A stretch of 60,280 nt of DNA from DATBLQ01 sp036555325 (GCA_036555325.1 DATBLQ010000027.1:1-60280); one strand, 5' to 3'. Shown: positions 28,498 through 37,155, counted from the stretch's first letter. Numbers and translations are program-made. Notes: generated by a model not told the origin, from the letters alone.

Positions 28498-28848
28498 CTA
28501 GCTCCCCCGATAGGTGGAATAGCCGAACGGAGAAAGAAGAAGCGGCACGTGATAGTGGGCGTCAGGCTCGGCGATGCCGAAGCGGACAGGAATGATATCG
28601 AGAAAGGCAGGTTCGGTCAGCCTGGCGTTGTTTCGGCGCAGATAGTCGCCGGCAAAGAAGCGCAGCTCATACTGGCCGGCGCGCAGCTCGGGTCCTTCAA
28701 GCAGAGGAGCATCGGCGCGCCCATCGCTGTTGGTGACCACGGTCTTGAGCAGCGTGGACGGCGAGCCGACAGAATGAAGTTCGATCTTCAGGCCCGCGGC
28801 GGGGCGGCCCAAGGCGGTGTCAAGAACATGGGTGGTGAGGCGGCCCAT
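28498..28848 (-). CDS. uraH: 5-hydroxyisourate hydrolase
   Basis: Transthyretin-related enzyme turning 5-hydroxyisourate, the PuuD product, into OHCU for UraD. The 116-residue product begins MGRLTTHVLDTALGRPAAGL and ends with the invariant YRGS (HVPLLLSPFGYSTYRGS). Length matches the family. A CGGAGG site precedes the ATG. It is the first gene of the minus-strand purine run; a dyad at 28926-28948 lies in its upstream region. Confidence 0.97.
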   Translation of the reverse strand: MGRLTTHVLDTALGRPAAGLKIELHSVGSPSTLLKTVVTNSDGRADAPLLEGPELRAGQYELRFFAGDYLRRNNARLTEPAFLDIIPVRFGIAEPDAHYHVPLLLSPFGYSTYRGS

Positions 28849-28925
28849 TGGTCCTCCGATCGAGCACGACCATCCCGGTCATCTTGTCGCATTTTTGACG
28901 TCCTAAAAAGCGGAAATTTTCGCCT

Positions 28926-28948
28926 CGTTTGTTCGAAAAAACGGAACA
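28926..28948. promoter_or_regulatory. Candidate operator upstream of uraH-xdhABC
   Basis: The 105-base gap between uraH and the LysR gene contains a dyad TGTTC-N9-GAACA (28930-28948). Its overlapping half CGTTTGTTCGAA (28926-28937) read on the minus strand is TTCGAACAAACG, nearly identical to TTCGAACAAGCG at 29955-29966 ahead of the regulator gene. A spaced dyad of this form suits a LysR-type protein. Binding is inferred. Confidence 0.4.
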
Positions 28949-28953
28949 TGAAA

Positions 28954-29898
28954 TCACTTGAGACGCGCGCGACCGCTGCGGCGCCGGGGTTCTGAACTCA
29001 GCTGCGCGATGATTTGGCGGAGCAAGGCGGCGGCGGCGAGGGAGGGCTTTCGACCGGCGGGCTCGACGATGGTGAAGCGATCGAGGGGCAGCAGCGGGTC
29101 GCTCAGCGGTATCAACACGAGCGATTTGGCCGACAATTCCTTTTCAATGCCAATGGCTGTCTGGAAGGCGATGCAACGGCCGCGCAAAGCCAGAGCGGAC
29201 ATGAGGCGAAGCGAGTTGGCCTCAAACGCGGCGCGCGGCGGCTGCGGCATGCGAGCGATGGCTGCCTCAAGAATTGCGCGCAGGCTCAGCCCCTGCATAG
29301 GCAGGGCAATCGGATATTTCAGACAGTCGGCGAGCGGGACACGGCGGCGCTTCGCCAAGGGATGGGAGGGCGCAACAAGAGCGCCCAAGGGCAGGTCCCG
29401 CTCATAGACTGCGCGGAGTCCCTCAAGGGAGCCGGGGTTGAAGGTAAAACCAATGTCGGCCTCCCCTGCCCTGACGAATGCCGACACAGCCTGCGAGCTT
29501 GCGACGTTTACGGTGATCTCAATGCCCGGATACTGGGCGGCAAAGGCCGCCAGCACATCGGGCAGCAGGCTCACCGAAACACTTTCGACGGTCGCAACGG
29601 CAATCTTGCCGCGCTGCAAGCCGCGGAGTGCGGCGATGGCAGAAAGGGACTCCTCAAACCCACGTTGCGACTGGCGGACGTTCTGCAGCAGGATCTGGCC
29701 TGCTTCAGAGATGCGAAGCGTGCGACCGACGCGCTCGAACAGCTCGATGCCCAATGCCCGCTCGATCATCAGGATCTGGCGATTGATGGCCGAGGGAGCG
29801 ACGTTGAGGGTGCGCGCGGCAGCTCGAATGGAACTGCGCTCGGCAACCGCCGCGAAGTAGCGAAAGGAGGTGGCGATTATCGACTGGCCGGTGCGCAG
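28954..29898 (-). CDS. LysR-family transcriptional regulator with no standard start codon
   Basis: A LysR protein of about 314 residues. The winged helix reads FRYFAAVAERSSIRAAARTL and NVAPSAINRQILMIERALG, then LGIELFERVGRTLRISEAG; the effector domain follows (GKIAVATVESVSVSLLPDVL, YPGIEITVNVASS). In this frame no ATG, GTG or TTG occurs between the stop at 29968 and Met at 29769, which is inside the HTH. I drew the start at CTG 29898, which follows CAGGAG by ten bases; ATT 29943 with AAGGA ahead is another option. ATG 29920 is out of frame, so a one-base indel is equally possible. It is likely to control the purine genes or the adjoining catabolic genes. Confidence 0.75.
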   Translation of the reverse strand: MRTGQSIIATSFRYFAAVAERSSIRAAARTLNVAPSAINRQILMIERALGIELFERVGRTLRISEAGQILLQNVRQSQRGFEESLSAIAALRGLQRGKIAVATVESVSVSLLPDVLAAFAAQYPGIEITVNVASSQAVSAFVRAGEADIGFTFNPGSLEGLRAVYERDLPLGALVAPSHPLAKRRRVPLADCLKYPIALPMQGLSLRAILEAAIARMPQPPRAAFEANSLRLMSALALRGRCIAFQTAIGIEKELSAKSLVLIPLSDPLLPLDRFTIVEPAGRKPSLAAAALLRQIIAQLSSEPRRRSGRARLK

Positions 29899-29954
29899 GG
29901 TTGGGCGGCTCCTGTTCCATTCCTTGAGATGCCGAAGCTTAATCGTTCTTTTCC

Positions 29955-29966
29955 TTCGAACAAGCG
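29955..29966 (+). promoter_or_regulatory. Second copy of the putative regulator-binding motif
   Basis: TTCGAACAAGCG lies between the LysR gene and the M20 deacetylase gene. It differs at one base from the motif ahead of uraH. This position fits autoregulation of the LysR gene and control of the divergent gene. Based on sequence likeness only. Confidence 0.35.
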
Positions 29967-30009
29967 TTTAGGGCTTTCGGACGGGGCGAGCTATCGGCTA
30001 GCAAGAGGC

Positions 30010-31164
30010 ATGGCGCAAGACAGCATCGACTATCTCGAAAAACTCATCGAATTTCCCACGGTCAGCCGCGACAGCAATCTCGATCTCATTGCCTTCGTGG
30101 AGCGGGAACTGAAAGATGCCGGGGCCTCCTGCCTGAGGGTTGCGAGCGAGGACGGACGGAAGGCCAATCTTCTGGCGACGGTCGGAACTTGGGGGCAACC
30201 CGGCATTGTGCTTTCCGGGCACAGCGATGTCGTGCCGGTGGAGGGTCAGGCGTGGCGTTCGGATCCATTCCGATTGAAGAAATCAAACGGCAGGCTCTAT
30301 GGCAGAGGGACTGCCGACATGAAGGGGTTCATCGCCTGCTCGATGGCGATGTTGCGCGAAGCGGCGCGCCGGACCCTCGCGGTCCCCTTGCATCTGGTCG
30401 TTTCCTACGACGAGGAGGTTGGCTGTCTCGGCGTTCGACGGCTCCTGGAGATCATGGCGGGGCTGCCGTTCAGACCCCGCTTCTGTATCGTCGGCGAGCC
30501 GACCAGCATGCAGGTGGTGACAGCGCACAAGGGCAAGCTCGGAATGAAAGTTGAATGCCGAGGCCTTGAGGTTCATTCGGCCCTGGCACCCCTTGGTGTC
30601 AATGCGGTTTATCTGGCACTCGATCTCATCGGCGAACTCAGGACCATTCAGGAGGAAATCGCACTGTCGGGCCGGCGGGACGGCGACTATGAGGTTGCGC
30701 ACACGACTGTCCATGCCGGCAACATTGCCGGCGGAGAGGTGATCAACATCGTGCCAAACCGGTGCAGGTTCGAGTACGAGATTCGTCATCTTCCCGAGGA
30801 TGACCCGGCGAAAATCCAAGCAAGACTCAAAGACGCAGCCCAGCGCATCATTGTGCGAGCGAGAGAAACCTACGCCGATGCGGACATCGTGCTGACGCCG
30901 TCGGCCAGCTATCCGGCTCTCGATACGCCGCCAGACAGCGACGTCGTGGCCTTCATGACGTCGCTCACCGGCGGCAACAGCACAGGAAAAATCAGCTTCG
31001 GCACGGAAGCGGGCCTCTTTCAGCAGAGGCTCGGCATTCCGGCAGTGGTCTGCGGCCCAGGCAATATTGCGGTTGCACACAAACCCGATGAATATGTCGA
31101 AGAGGATCAGATGAAGGCATGCGATGCGGTGCTGGCCCGCCTGCTTGAGCGAGTGTCTGGTTGA
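30010..31164 (+). CDS. M20 family deacetylase, ArgE-like
   Basis: Zinc amidohydrolase of the acetylornithine deacetylase/succinyl-diaminopimelate desuccinylase family, 384 residues. Motifs in order: YLEKLIEFPTVSRDSN, VLSGHSDVVPVEGQ (metal His and Asp), YGRGTADMKGFIACS, YDEEVGCLGVR (catalytic Glu), IVGEPTSMQVVTAHKGK, then the dimerisation insert and late metal histidine VAHKPDEYVEE. Strong likeness to ArgE, but arginine genes are absent here; the neighbours suggest cleavage of an N-acyl catabolic intermediate. ATG 30010 fits homologous starts; ATG 29929 is in frame and possible. Confidence 0.88.
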   Translation: MAQDSIDYLEKLIEFPTVSRDSNLDLIAFVERELKDAGASCLRVASEDGRKANLLATVGTWGQPGIVLSGHSDVVPVEGQAWRSDPFRLKKSNGRLYGRGTADMKGFIACSMAMLREAARRTLAVPLHLVVSYDEEVGCLGVRRLLEIMAGLPFRPRFCIVGEPTSMQVVTAHKGKLGMKVECRGLEVHSALAPLGVNAVYLALDLIGELRTIQEEIALSGRRDGDYEVAHTTVHAGNIAGGEVINIVPNRCRFEYEIRHLPEDDPAKIQARLKDAAQRIIVRARETYADADIVLTPSASYPALDTPPDSDVVAFMTSLTGGNSTGKISFGTEAGLFQQRLGIPAVVCGPGNIAVAHKPDEYVEEDQMKACDAVLARLLERVSG

Positions 31165-31173
31165 TGGAGCAGG

Positions 31174-31851
31174 CTAGCGATCTCCGGCAACACCGTAGCT
31201 CGGTGCAGCGGCGGGGTTTATGGCGCGCGTGAGGTAGGCCTGCATCTGCGGGGCGTAGCCGGCCCAAAGACTGCGCAAGACGGCAATGGGTGCTTCTTCA
31301 TCCCAGTCGCACCGCAGGTCGACAAGCGGAAACTGGTGCTCATGCACGACAAGCAAAGCGGCGGAATGGATGGGCCCCTCCTCTCCGCCGGCCGCCAAAC
31401 CGGCTTCCAGCGAACGGAGCAGGCGCTCGGCGACATGGTCGCCCGAGTGAGCGGCGAAGGCCGAGGTCATGGCGAGGGGCACGTCTTCGTTTCTCAAGAG
31501 GTTGCCGGCGGCAACGCAGTCTTTCTGTTCGGATACGGCATGGGTGCCTAGCATGCGAGCTCCCGACCAGGAGGCAGAATTGCCGTGGCGATCAACCGCA
31601 GTCAGCTGGCGATAGTCGATGTTGTCGCGTCCTTCGACAGCTTTTCGTATGGCTTGAGCCGCGGTCATGCCGGCGCGCATCAGATCGAGCAACAGAATTC
31701 CCAGTGTCGGATCGGTGACGTTTTGCGTCGCGACGGCGCCTACACCGGAGCGGGCGTGCGGGCAGCGCGCGCCCACCGCGATCGAGGAGGTGGCGATGGC
31801 CACGCCGAAGGCTCCAGTGCGATTGCAACGACCAGCGATGGAAAAGGTCAT
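31174..31851 (-). CDS. DUF1028 family protein (Ntn-hydrolase-like)
   Basis: A 225-residue protein starting MTFSIAGRCNRTGAFGVAIA with the DUF1028 pattern GVAIATSSIAVGARCPHARS, GVGAVATQNVTDPTLG and RQLTAVDRHGNSASWSG, then LVVHEHQFPLVDLRCDW. The family is thought to have an Ntn-hydrolase fold; substrates are not established. It converges with the M20 deacetylase (10 bases apart) and follows RidA at a distance of 97 bases that contain repeat copy B. Confidence 0.87.
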   Translation of the reverse strand: MTFSIAGRCNRTGAFGVAIATSSIAVGARCPHARSGVGAVATQNVTDPTLGILLLDLMRAGMTAAQAIRKAVEGRDNIDYRQLTAVDRHGNSASWSGARMLGTHAVSEQKDCVAAGNLLRNEDVPLAMTSAFAAHSGDHVAERLLRSLEAGLAAGGEEGPIHSAALLVVHEHQFPLVDLRCDWDEEAPIAVLRSLWAGYAPQMQAYLTRAINPAAAPSYGVAGDR

Positions 31852-31865
31852 GAACCCTCAGCTCA

Positions 31866-31950
31866 GGCATCATTCGCGTGCTTGACCCCGCGAATCTTGT
31901 TCTCAACATATGAAAGAGATGGCCGTGTCAAGAACGGCCATGGTGATGCT
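31866..31950. repeat. Dispersed palindromic repeat, copy B
   Basis: Contains ATTCGCGTGCTTGACCCCGCGAAT and AGAGATGGCCGTGTCAAGAA followed by CGGCCAT, two imperfect dyads in the order seen in copy D at 57086. It fills the gap between the RidA and DUF1028 genes. Confidence 0.65.
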
Positions 31951-32365
31951 AGCCGTCGGGAATGACTGCCGTCACTTCGATCTCGACCAGCCATTCGGGC
32001 CGCGCGAGGGCGGTGACGACAAGACCGGTCGAACAGGGAAAAACGCCCTTCAGCCATTTTCCCATTTCCCGATAGACGGTTTCGCGATGGCGAACGTCTG
32101 TCAGATAAACGACGATGCGGCAAATGTGATCGAGGGAACCGCCCGCTTCCTCCATGAGCAGCTTGATGTTCTGCATGGTCTTCTCGGTCTGGGCGCGCGC
32201 GTCGCCTGGATGGAGCGAGAGGCGGCTGTCCAAATCCTGCGATACCTGACCGCGCAGAAACACCAAGGTCCCCCTGGCGACAACCGCCTGACAGAGATCG
32301 TTGTCGAGTTTCTGTTCAGGATAAGTGTCTTTGGTATTGAACGGGCGAATACGCTTGTGCGCCAT
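31949..32365 (-). CDS. RidA/YjgF family protein
   Basis: A 138-residue RidA-like protein: VARGTLVFLRGQVSQDLDSR, QTEKTMQNIKLLMEEAGGSL, HICRIVVYLTDVRHRETVYR, and the late STGLVVTALARPEWLVEIEV. RidA proteins deaminate reactive enamine/imine intermediates; canonical members have a conserved Arg near S/T-R-x-x-V, here replaced in STGLVV, so this is a divergent subgroup in which deaminase activity is uncertain. Start ATG 32365 follows GGAG; the previous ATG at 32368 shares a base with the stop of the monooxygenase gene (TGATGATG), so the two are coupled. Confidence 0.87.
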   Translation of the reverse strand: MAHKRIRPFNTKDTYPEQKLDNDLCQAVVARGTLVFLRGQVSQDLDSRLSLHPGDARAQTEKTMQNIKLLMEEAGGSLDHICRIVVYLTDVRHRETVYREMGKWLKGVFPCSTGLVVTALARPEWLVEIEVTAVIPDG

Positions 32366-32367
32366 CA

Positions 32368-33834
32368 TCACTCCGCTGCGATTTTCTGCGTGCCCCAAAC
32401 CCTCGATGAAAGGCCAGCCGCCCGACGGGCAAACTCCAGCGACTCCTTCCAGGGAAATTCGCGATAAACGGCGGCGAGATGGGCAAAGGGCGGCGACTGG
32501 GCGAAGAGCTGAAAGGTCAGCCGGTGGCCGGCATAGCCCGAATTCAGAAGATCGCGAGCGAACGCTAAGAGCTTGCGGCGATCCTCCGCCAGCCAGTCGT
32601 CGTTGATGGTATAGTATTTCTTGAGCCACTTTCCGGTCTCGGGATTTTCAAAGGCGGCGGCATCGGGAGTGACGCAAATCTGTCCTCCGCAAAGTTCGCG
32701 CGCAATGTGCATGACCCTCGGAAGATTGGTCATGGCGTGCACGCGGCCGGTGAAAAGAAGCGACTGATTGGGCATCAGGAGGCCATTGGGGCTTTTCTCC
32801 CCGGTCGCGACCGCAGCGGTCAAATGCGCGTTGATGCCCTCGCGCCAAACGGCCAGTTCGGCCAGCTTCTCCTGCACGGCTTGCTGTTTGTCCAACCCCG
32901 TTTGCCTGACGTTCCACAGGGCCGCTCCGATCATCAAATCGGCGAAGGAGAGAGTGCGCTGCACGAAGGGAAAGGCCGAGTAGCGATGGAGCGTCTGGCG
33001 AATGAAGGCAGCAGCGCGCGTATGCTGGTAGAAAAGAACGTCTTCCCACGGTATGAGAACATCATCGAGGATCACGAGGCTGTCTATTTCATCGAAGCGG
33101 TTGGACAGGGGGTAGTCTCGCTCGGGAGCCATCCCGGTGAATCCGGTTCGACAGATGTGCTTCACCCCCGGGGCGTTCATTCGGACAATGCAGCCCAAGG
33201 CATAGTCGGAGAGCTTGGCATCACCCCAGTTGGCAATGGTGGGTTTGAGGAACGCCTGGTCGGCGTAGGCAGCTGCGGTCTCGTATTTGGCGCCACGGAT
33301 TACAATGCCTTGGTCAGTCTCCTTCACGACATGGACGAGCATGTCGGGATCTTGATCCTGCGGCCGTTTGGAACGGTCGCCTTTGGGATCGGTGTTGGCC
33401 GAGACATGAAACGGGTCGTCCTTGATCGCCTGCATGATGTGGCGTTCGATATTCTCAGCGAAGCGAGGATCGATTTCGTTGAGAATGTCCTTGCCATCCC
33501 ACAGCGACCACATTTCTCCGATCGTCTCATCGCCGACACGGGTAACCACTCCGCCGACTTCGCGCATCACCATGTCGACAGCGAGCCGTTTGTCGGTCCA
33601 ATCCTTCTGGACGTAGGGCAACTTCAGACCGATGGCGAATTTTTCACCACCCTCTTCATAGGTCATTACCGGGGCGGTGCGCGGCTCATGCGCCATGTCG
33701 TAGATCAGCGCCCTGATATCGACGACCGGCTTGAACACGGGATGGGTCGTGACGTCACGCACGCGTTCGCCGTTGATCCACACTTCGCGACCGTCGCGCA
33801 AGGACTCGCGGTACTGCGCCGAGGTTCTGATCAT
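32368..33834 (-). CDS. 4-hydroxyphenylacetate 3-hydroxylase (HpaB/PvcC) family monooxygenase
   Basis: FADH2-dependent two-component monooxygenase, oxygenase part, 488 residues. Family features: start RTSAQYRESLRDGREVWINGE, VFKPVVDIRALIYDMAHE, VRMNAPGVKHICRTGFTG, DSLVILDDVLIPWEDVLFY (the FAD/substrate lid region) and GGQICVTPDAAAFENPETG. No HpaC-type flavin reductase gene is near, so reduced flavin must come from elsewhere. It is coupled to RidA downstream. True substrate is unknown; phenol hydroxylation is the family norm, but heterocycles are used by some members. Confidence 0.9.
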   Translation of the reverse strand: MIRTSAQYRESLRDGREVWINGERVRDVTTHPVFKPVVDIRALIYDMAHEPRTAPVMTYEEGGEKFAIGLKLPYVQKDWTDKRLAVDMVMREVGGVVTRVGDETIGEMWSLWDGKDILNEIDPRFAENIERHIMQAIKDDPFHVSANTDPKGDRSKRPQDQDPDMLVHVVKETDQGIVIRGAKYETAAAYADQAFLKPTIANWGDAKLSDYALGCIVRMNAPGVKHICRTGFTGMAPERDYPLSNRFDEIDSLVILDDVLIPWEDVLFYQHTRAAAFIRQTLHRYSAFPFVQRTLSFADLMIGAALWNVRQTGLDKQQAVQEKLAELAVWREGINAHLTAAVATGEKSPNGLLMPNQSLLFTGRVHAMTNLPRVMHIARELCGGQICVTPDAAAFENPETGKWLKKYYTINDDWLAEDRRKLLAFARDLLNSGYAGHRLTFQLFAQSPPFAHLAAVYREFPWKESLEFARRAAGLSSRVWGTQKIAAE

Positions 33835-33934
33835 GGCTGGACACTCCCTTGGGATGATTCAGAGGCCGGATGGTGGGTCAACCAAGCATACGGCCGGGCG
33901 TGGCGTGTGGAAAAGTCCCCCTCGGCGGTGCGGG

Positions 33935-34417
33935 TCAATCATCGGCAATGGGTTTGATTGCAAGAATCTCGGCTTCACCTGAGGGAATATCGACGGTATC
34001 GCCGACATTGTTGCCCAACAGGGCGCGGGCGAGCGGCACCGAATAGGCGATGAGGCCCTTCTCGAGATCGGCCTCGTCCTCGCCAACGATGGAATAGGTG
34101 ACCGTTTTGCCATCGTCGCGGCGAATGGTGACAGACGTTGCGAATGCGACCTGCTTCGGCTGGCCAGGGGGCTCGATCAAGTGGGCGGTGGTGCGACGTT
34201 CCATCCAATAGCGCAGATCACGCGACACCCGCGAAATGCTGCTTCTGTCTTCGTTCCGCTGGGCTTCGGCGAGACTATGGCGAAGCGCAGTAATCTCGGA
34301 TTCCATCTGCTTGAGGCCGCGGGCGGTTACGTAGTTCGGATTGGAGCTTATGGGCCGATCGGAGAAATCCTCTATGGCCTCGTTGTCGTCCTGGTCTTTC
34401 ACAAATGCGCGGCTCAT
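33935..34417 (-). CDS. GreA/GreB family transcription factor
   Basis: A 160-residue protein with an N-terminal coiled-coil (GLKQMESEITALRHSLAEAQ) and the C-terminal FKBP-like GreA/GreB domain (VAFATSVTIRRDDG, YSIVGEDEADLEKGLIAYSV, PLARALLGNNVGD). The C-terminal segment SPLGxALLG-like is diagnostic. The coiled-coil tip lacks an obvious pair of acidic residues in the usual context, so cleavage stimulation of RNA polymerase is not certain. It is divergent from pepN. Confidence 0.88.
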   Translation of the reverse strand: MSRAFVKDQDDNEAIEDFSDRPISSNPNYVTARGLKQMESEITALRHSLAEAQRNEDRSSISRVSRDLRYWMERRTTAHLIEPPGQPKQVAFATSVTIRRDDGKTVTYSIVGEDEADLEKGLIAYSVPLARALLGNNVGDTVDIPSGEAEILAIKPIADD

Positions 34418-34506
34418 GTATCACCCTAGAAGTCCTACGCCCATCCATTGCATTCACCGGCAACATCTCTAGATTGCTCGCCTCCGTTCGAAAAGGCGCA
34501 GGCCGG

Positions 34507-37155
34507 ATGCCCAAGAATAGTCCAAAGACCATTCACCTCAAAGACTATGTGCCAACTCCCTATCTCATCGACGCGGTGGAGCTAAATGTGAGGCTGAACG
34601 CCGAAGAAACGGCCGTCACCTCGAAACTTAGCATCATTCCGAACCCGCGTGCAGTGCAAACGGGAAGAGCTCTCGAGCTTGACGGCGAGGCCATCCGGCT
34701 CCTGGCGATCAAGCTTGAGGGAAAGGCGCTTTCGCCGCAAGACTATGGCATCGAAGACCAAAAGCTCAAGCTTCACAGGCCGCCTGAGAGGCCATTCAGC
34801 CTCGAAATCACGACATCCTGCTCGCCCAAGGCCAATACGGAACTGAGCGGTCTCTATCTCAGCAACGGCATATATTGCACGCAGTGCGAGCCGGAAGGAT
34901 TTCGCCGGATGACCTATTTCCTGGATCGTCCGGACGTGCTGGCGCGCTACAGGGTCCGGATCGAAGCAGAAAAATCCGAAGCCCCGGTGCTCCTCGCCAA
35001 CGGCAATCTGGTCGAGACGGGACAAGTGACCGGCAGCGGCCGCCACTATGCGGTGTGGGAGGATCCTTTCCCGAAACCGTCCTATCTCTTTGCCATGGTC
35101 GGCGGCAACCTCGCCGAAGTGAAGGACAGCTTCACCACCATGTCGGGACGGAAAGTCGCTCTGAGGATTTATGTGGAGCCGGGCAAGGAGGGCCGGTGCG
35201 GTTGGGCAATGGAATCAATCAAAACCTCGATGGCTTGGGATGAGAAGGCGTTCGGGCGGGAATACGATCTCGACGTTTTCATGATCGTTGCCGTTTCGAT
35301 GTTCAACATGGGAGCCATGGAGAACAAGGGCCTCAATGTTTTCAACGACAAATACATCCTGGCCCTGCCCGACAGCGCAACCGACATCGACTATACCAAC
35401 ATCGAGGCGATCATCGCGCATGAATATTTCCACAATTGGACAGGCAACAGAATCACTTGTCGAGACTGGTTCCAGCTTTGTCTGAAGGAGGGACTGACCG
35501 TTTTCCGCGACCAGGAGTTCAGCTCGGAGGTGCGTTCGCGGGCGGTGAAGCGGATTCAAGACGTGCGCACCTTAAGGGCGCAACAGTTTCCCGAAGATGC
35601 GGGGCCGCTGGCACATCCGGTAAGGCCTTCCTCCTACATCGAGATCAACAATTTTTACACTGCGACCGTCTATGAAAAAGGCGCGGAAGTGGTGCGGATG
35701 ATGAAAACGCTGCTCGGACCCAGGGTTTTCCGCAAAGCAATGGATCTCTACTTCGAGCGGCATGACGGGGAAGCAGTGACGGTCGAAGACTTCGTGGACT
35801 GCGTGAGAGACGCTTCGGGACGGGATATGTCGCAATTCTTCCGTTGGTACGAGCAAGCCGGCACACCGGAGATCACCGCGCGGGGAACATGGGACAAGCG
35901 GAAGAAAACCTTTGAATTGAAACTGTCGCAGAAGGTGGCGCCAACTCCCAAACAGCCGAAAAAACGACCGCTCCACATACCGTTGGCGATTGGCCTGGTG
36001 GGTCCGAACGGCCACGACATGGGACTCATCGCTGAAGGTCTGGGAGAGCTAAAAGAGCCGGTAATCGAACTCACGCGGCAGTCACAAACGTTCAAGTTCA
36101 AGAATATCGGCTCAAGGCCCATCCTGTCGATCAACCGCGGTTTTTCGGCAGCGGTGAAGATGGAGACCGATTTGAAACAGAGTGACCTGTTATTCCTTAT
36201 GGGGCATGACAGCGATCCGTTCAACCGCTGGGAAGCGGCGCAGACCATCGGCACGCGCCTGATCATCGAGGCGATGAAGAAAATCAAAGCAAAAAAAAGA
36301 ATCCCGGACGCGGAAGCGTTTGCCACTGCCCTGACGCAGACGCTCAGCGATGAGAGAATGGAAACGCAGTTTCGCGCACTGATGCTGAACTTGCCGAGCG
36401 AGCAGGACGTGGCCAGCGCGATTGCACGCAATGTAGATCCTCAGCTCGTTCACCTGGCCCGCGAAGCCCTGCGGCAGCGCCTTGGGCAGTCGATGCGGAA
36501 GCATCTGATGGACTGCTGGACCGGCACCAAGCCGAAAGAGCCCTATTCGCCCGATCCGGAGAGTGTCGGCAAGCGCACCTTAAGGCACAGCGCACTTTCA
36601 CTGCTCGCGGCAGCCGATCCAAGGCAAGGGGCGCAGATGGCGATGCAGCATTTCGGCGCCGCACGGAACATGAGCGATGAGTTCGGCGCTCTCAGCATCC
36701 TCATTCATATCGAAGAGCCGCAGCGAGAAGAGGCACTGGAGCGATTCCTCGCCCGCCATAAGGATGATCACCTTCTCGTCGACAAGTGGTTTGCGCTGCA
36801 GGCGCAGGTGCCGCTGGAGGAAACGGCAACCAGAGTGCGCCGGCTCTTCGAGCATCCGCTGTTCAGTTGGAAGTCACCCAACCGGCTTCGCTCGCTCATT
36901 GGCACATTCGCAGCGTTCAATCCGGTCGGCTTCAACGCCGCAGACGGTTCGGGCTACAAGCTTGTGGCAGACGCTGTGATCCGCCTGGACAAGAGCAATC
37001 CGCAAGTTGCAGCACGGCTGGCGGCAAGTTTCAGAAGCTACAAGGCGCTCGAAGGCAACCGTCGCCGTCTGGCGGCAAATGCGCTAAGATCAATTCTGAG
37101 GACCGAAGGGTTGTCGCGAGATAGCTTCGAGATTGTGTCCCGGTCGCTGCAGTGA
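34507..37155 (+). CDS. pepN: Aminopeptidase N
   Basis: M1 zinc aminopeptidase that trims N-terminal residues from peptides in the cytoplasm. The 882-residue product has GAMENKGLNVF at about 269-275 (N-terminus recognition) and the zinc site HEYFHNWTGNRITCRDWFQL with His305, His309 and Glu328 (HEXXH-x18-E). The C-terminal DUF3458 domains complete the bacterial PepN layout; length is normal. ATG 34507 gives the homologous start MPKNSPKTIHLKDY; the frame extends upstream to 34405 without family likeness. Confidence 0.96.
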   Translation: MPKNSPKTIHLKDYVPTPYLIDAVELNVRLNAEETAVTSKLSIIPNPRAVQTGRALELDGEAIRLLAIKLEGKALSPQDYGIEDQKLKLHRPPERPFSLEITTSCSPKANTELSGLYLSNGIYCTQCEPEGFRRMTYFLDRPDVLARYRVRIEAEKSEAPVLLANGNLVETGQVTGSGRHYAVWEDPFPKPSYLFAMVGGNLAEVKDSFTTMSGRKVALRIYVEPGKEGRCGWAMESIKTSMAWDEKAFGREYDLDVFMIVAVSMFNMGAMENKGLNVFNDKYILALPDSATDIDYTNIEAIIAHEYFHNWTGNRITCRDWFQLCLKEGLTVFRDQEFSSEVRSRAVKRIQDVRTLRAQQFPEDAGPLAHPVRPSSYIEINNFYTATVYEKGAEVVRMMKTLLGPRVFRKAMDLYFERHDGEAVTVEDFVDCVRDASGRDMSQFFRWYEQAGTPEITARGTWDKRKKTFELKLSQKVAPTPKQPKKRPLHIPLAIGLVGPNGHDMGLIAEGLGELKEPVIELTRQSQTFKFKNIGSRPILSINRGFSAAVKMETDLKQSDLLFLMGHDSDPFNRWEAAQTIGTRLIIEAMKKIKAKKRIPDAEAFATALTQTLSDERMETQFRALMLNLPSEQDVASAIARNVDPQLVHLAREALRQRLGQSMRKHLMDCWTGTKPKEPYSPDPESVGKRTLRHSALSLLAAADPRQGAQMAMQHFGAARNMSDEFGALSILIHIEEPQREEALERFLARHKDDHLLVDKWFALQAQVPLEETATRVRRLFEHPLFSWKSPNRLRSLIGTFAAFNPVGFNAADGSGYKLVADAVIRLDKSNPQVAARLAASFRSYKALEGNRRRLAANALRSILRTEGLSRDSFEIVSRSLQ

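Noticed and set aside
29014..30009. N-terminal 332-codon extension of the M20 deacetylase frame
   Set aside because: It is antisense to the LysR gene, has no family likeness, and the deacetylase fold begins at about 30010.
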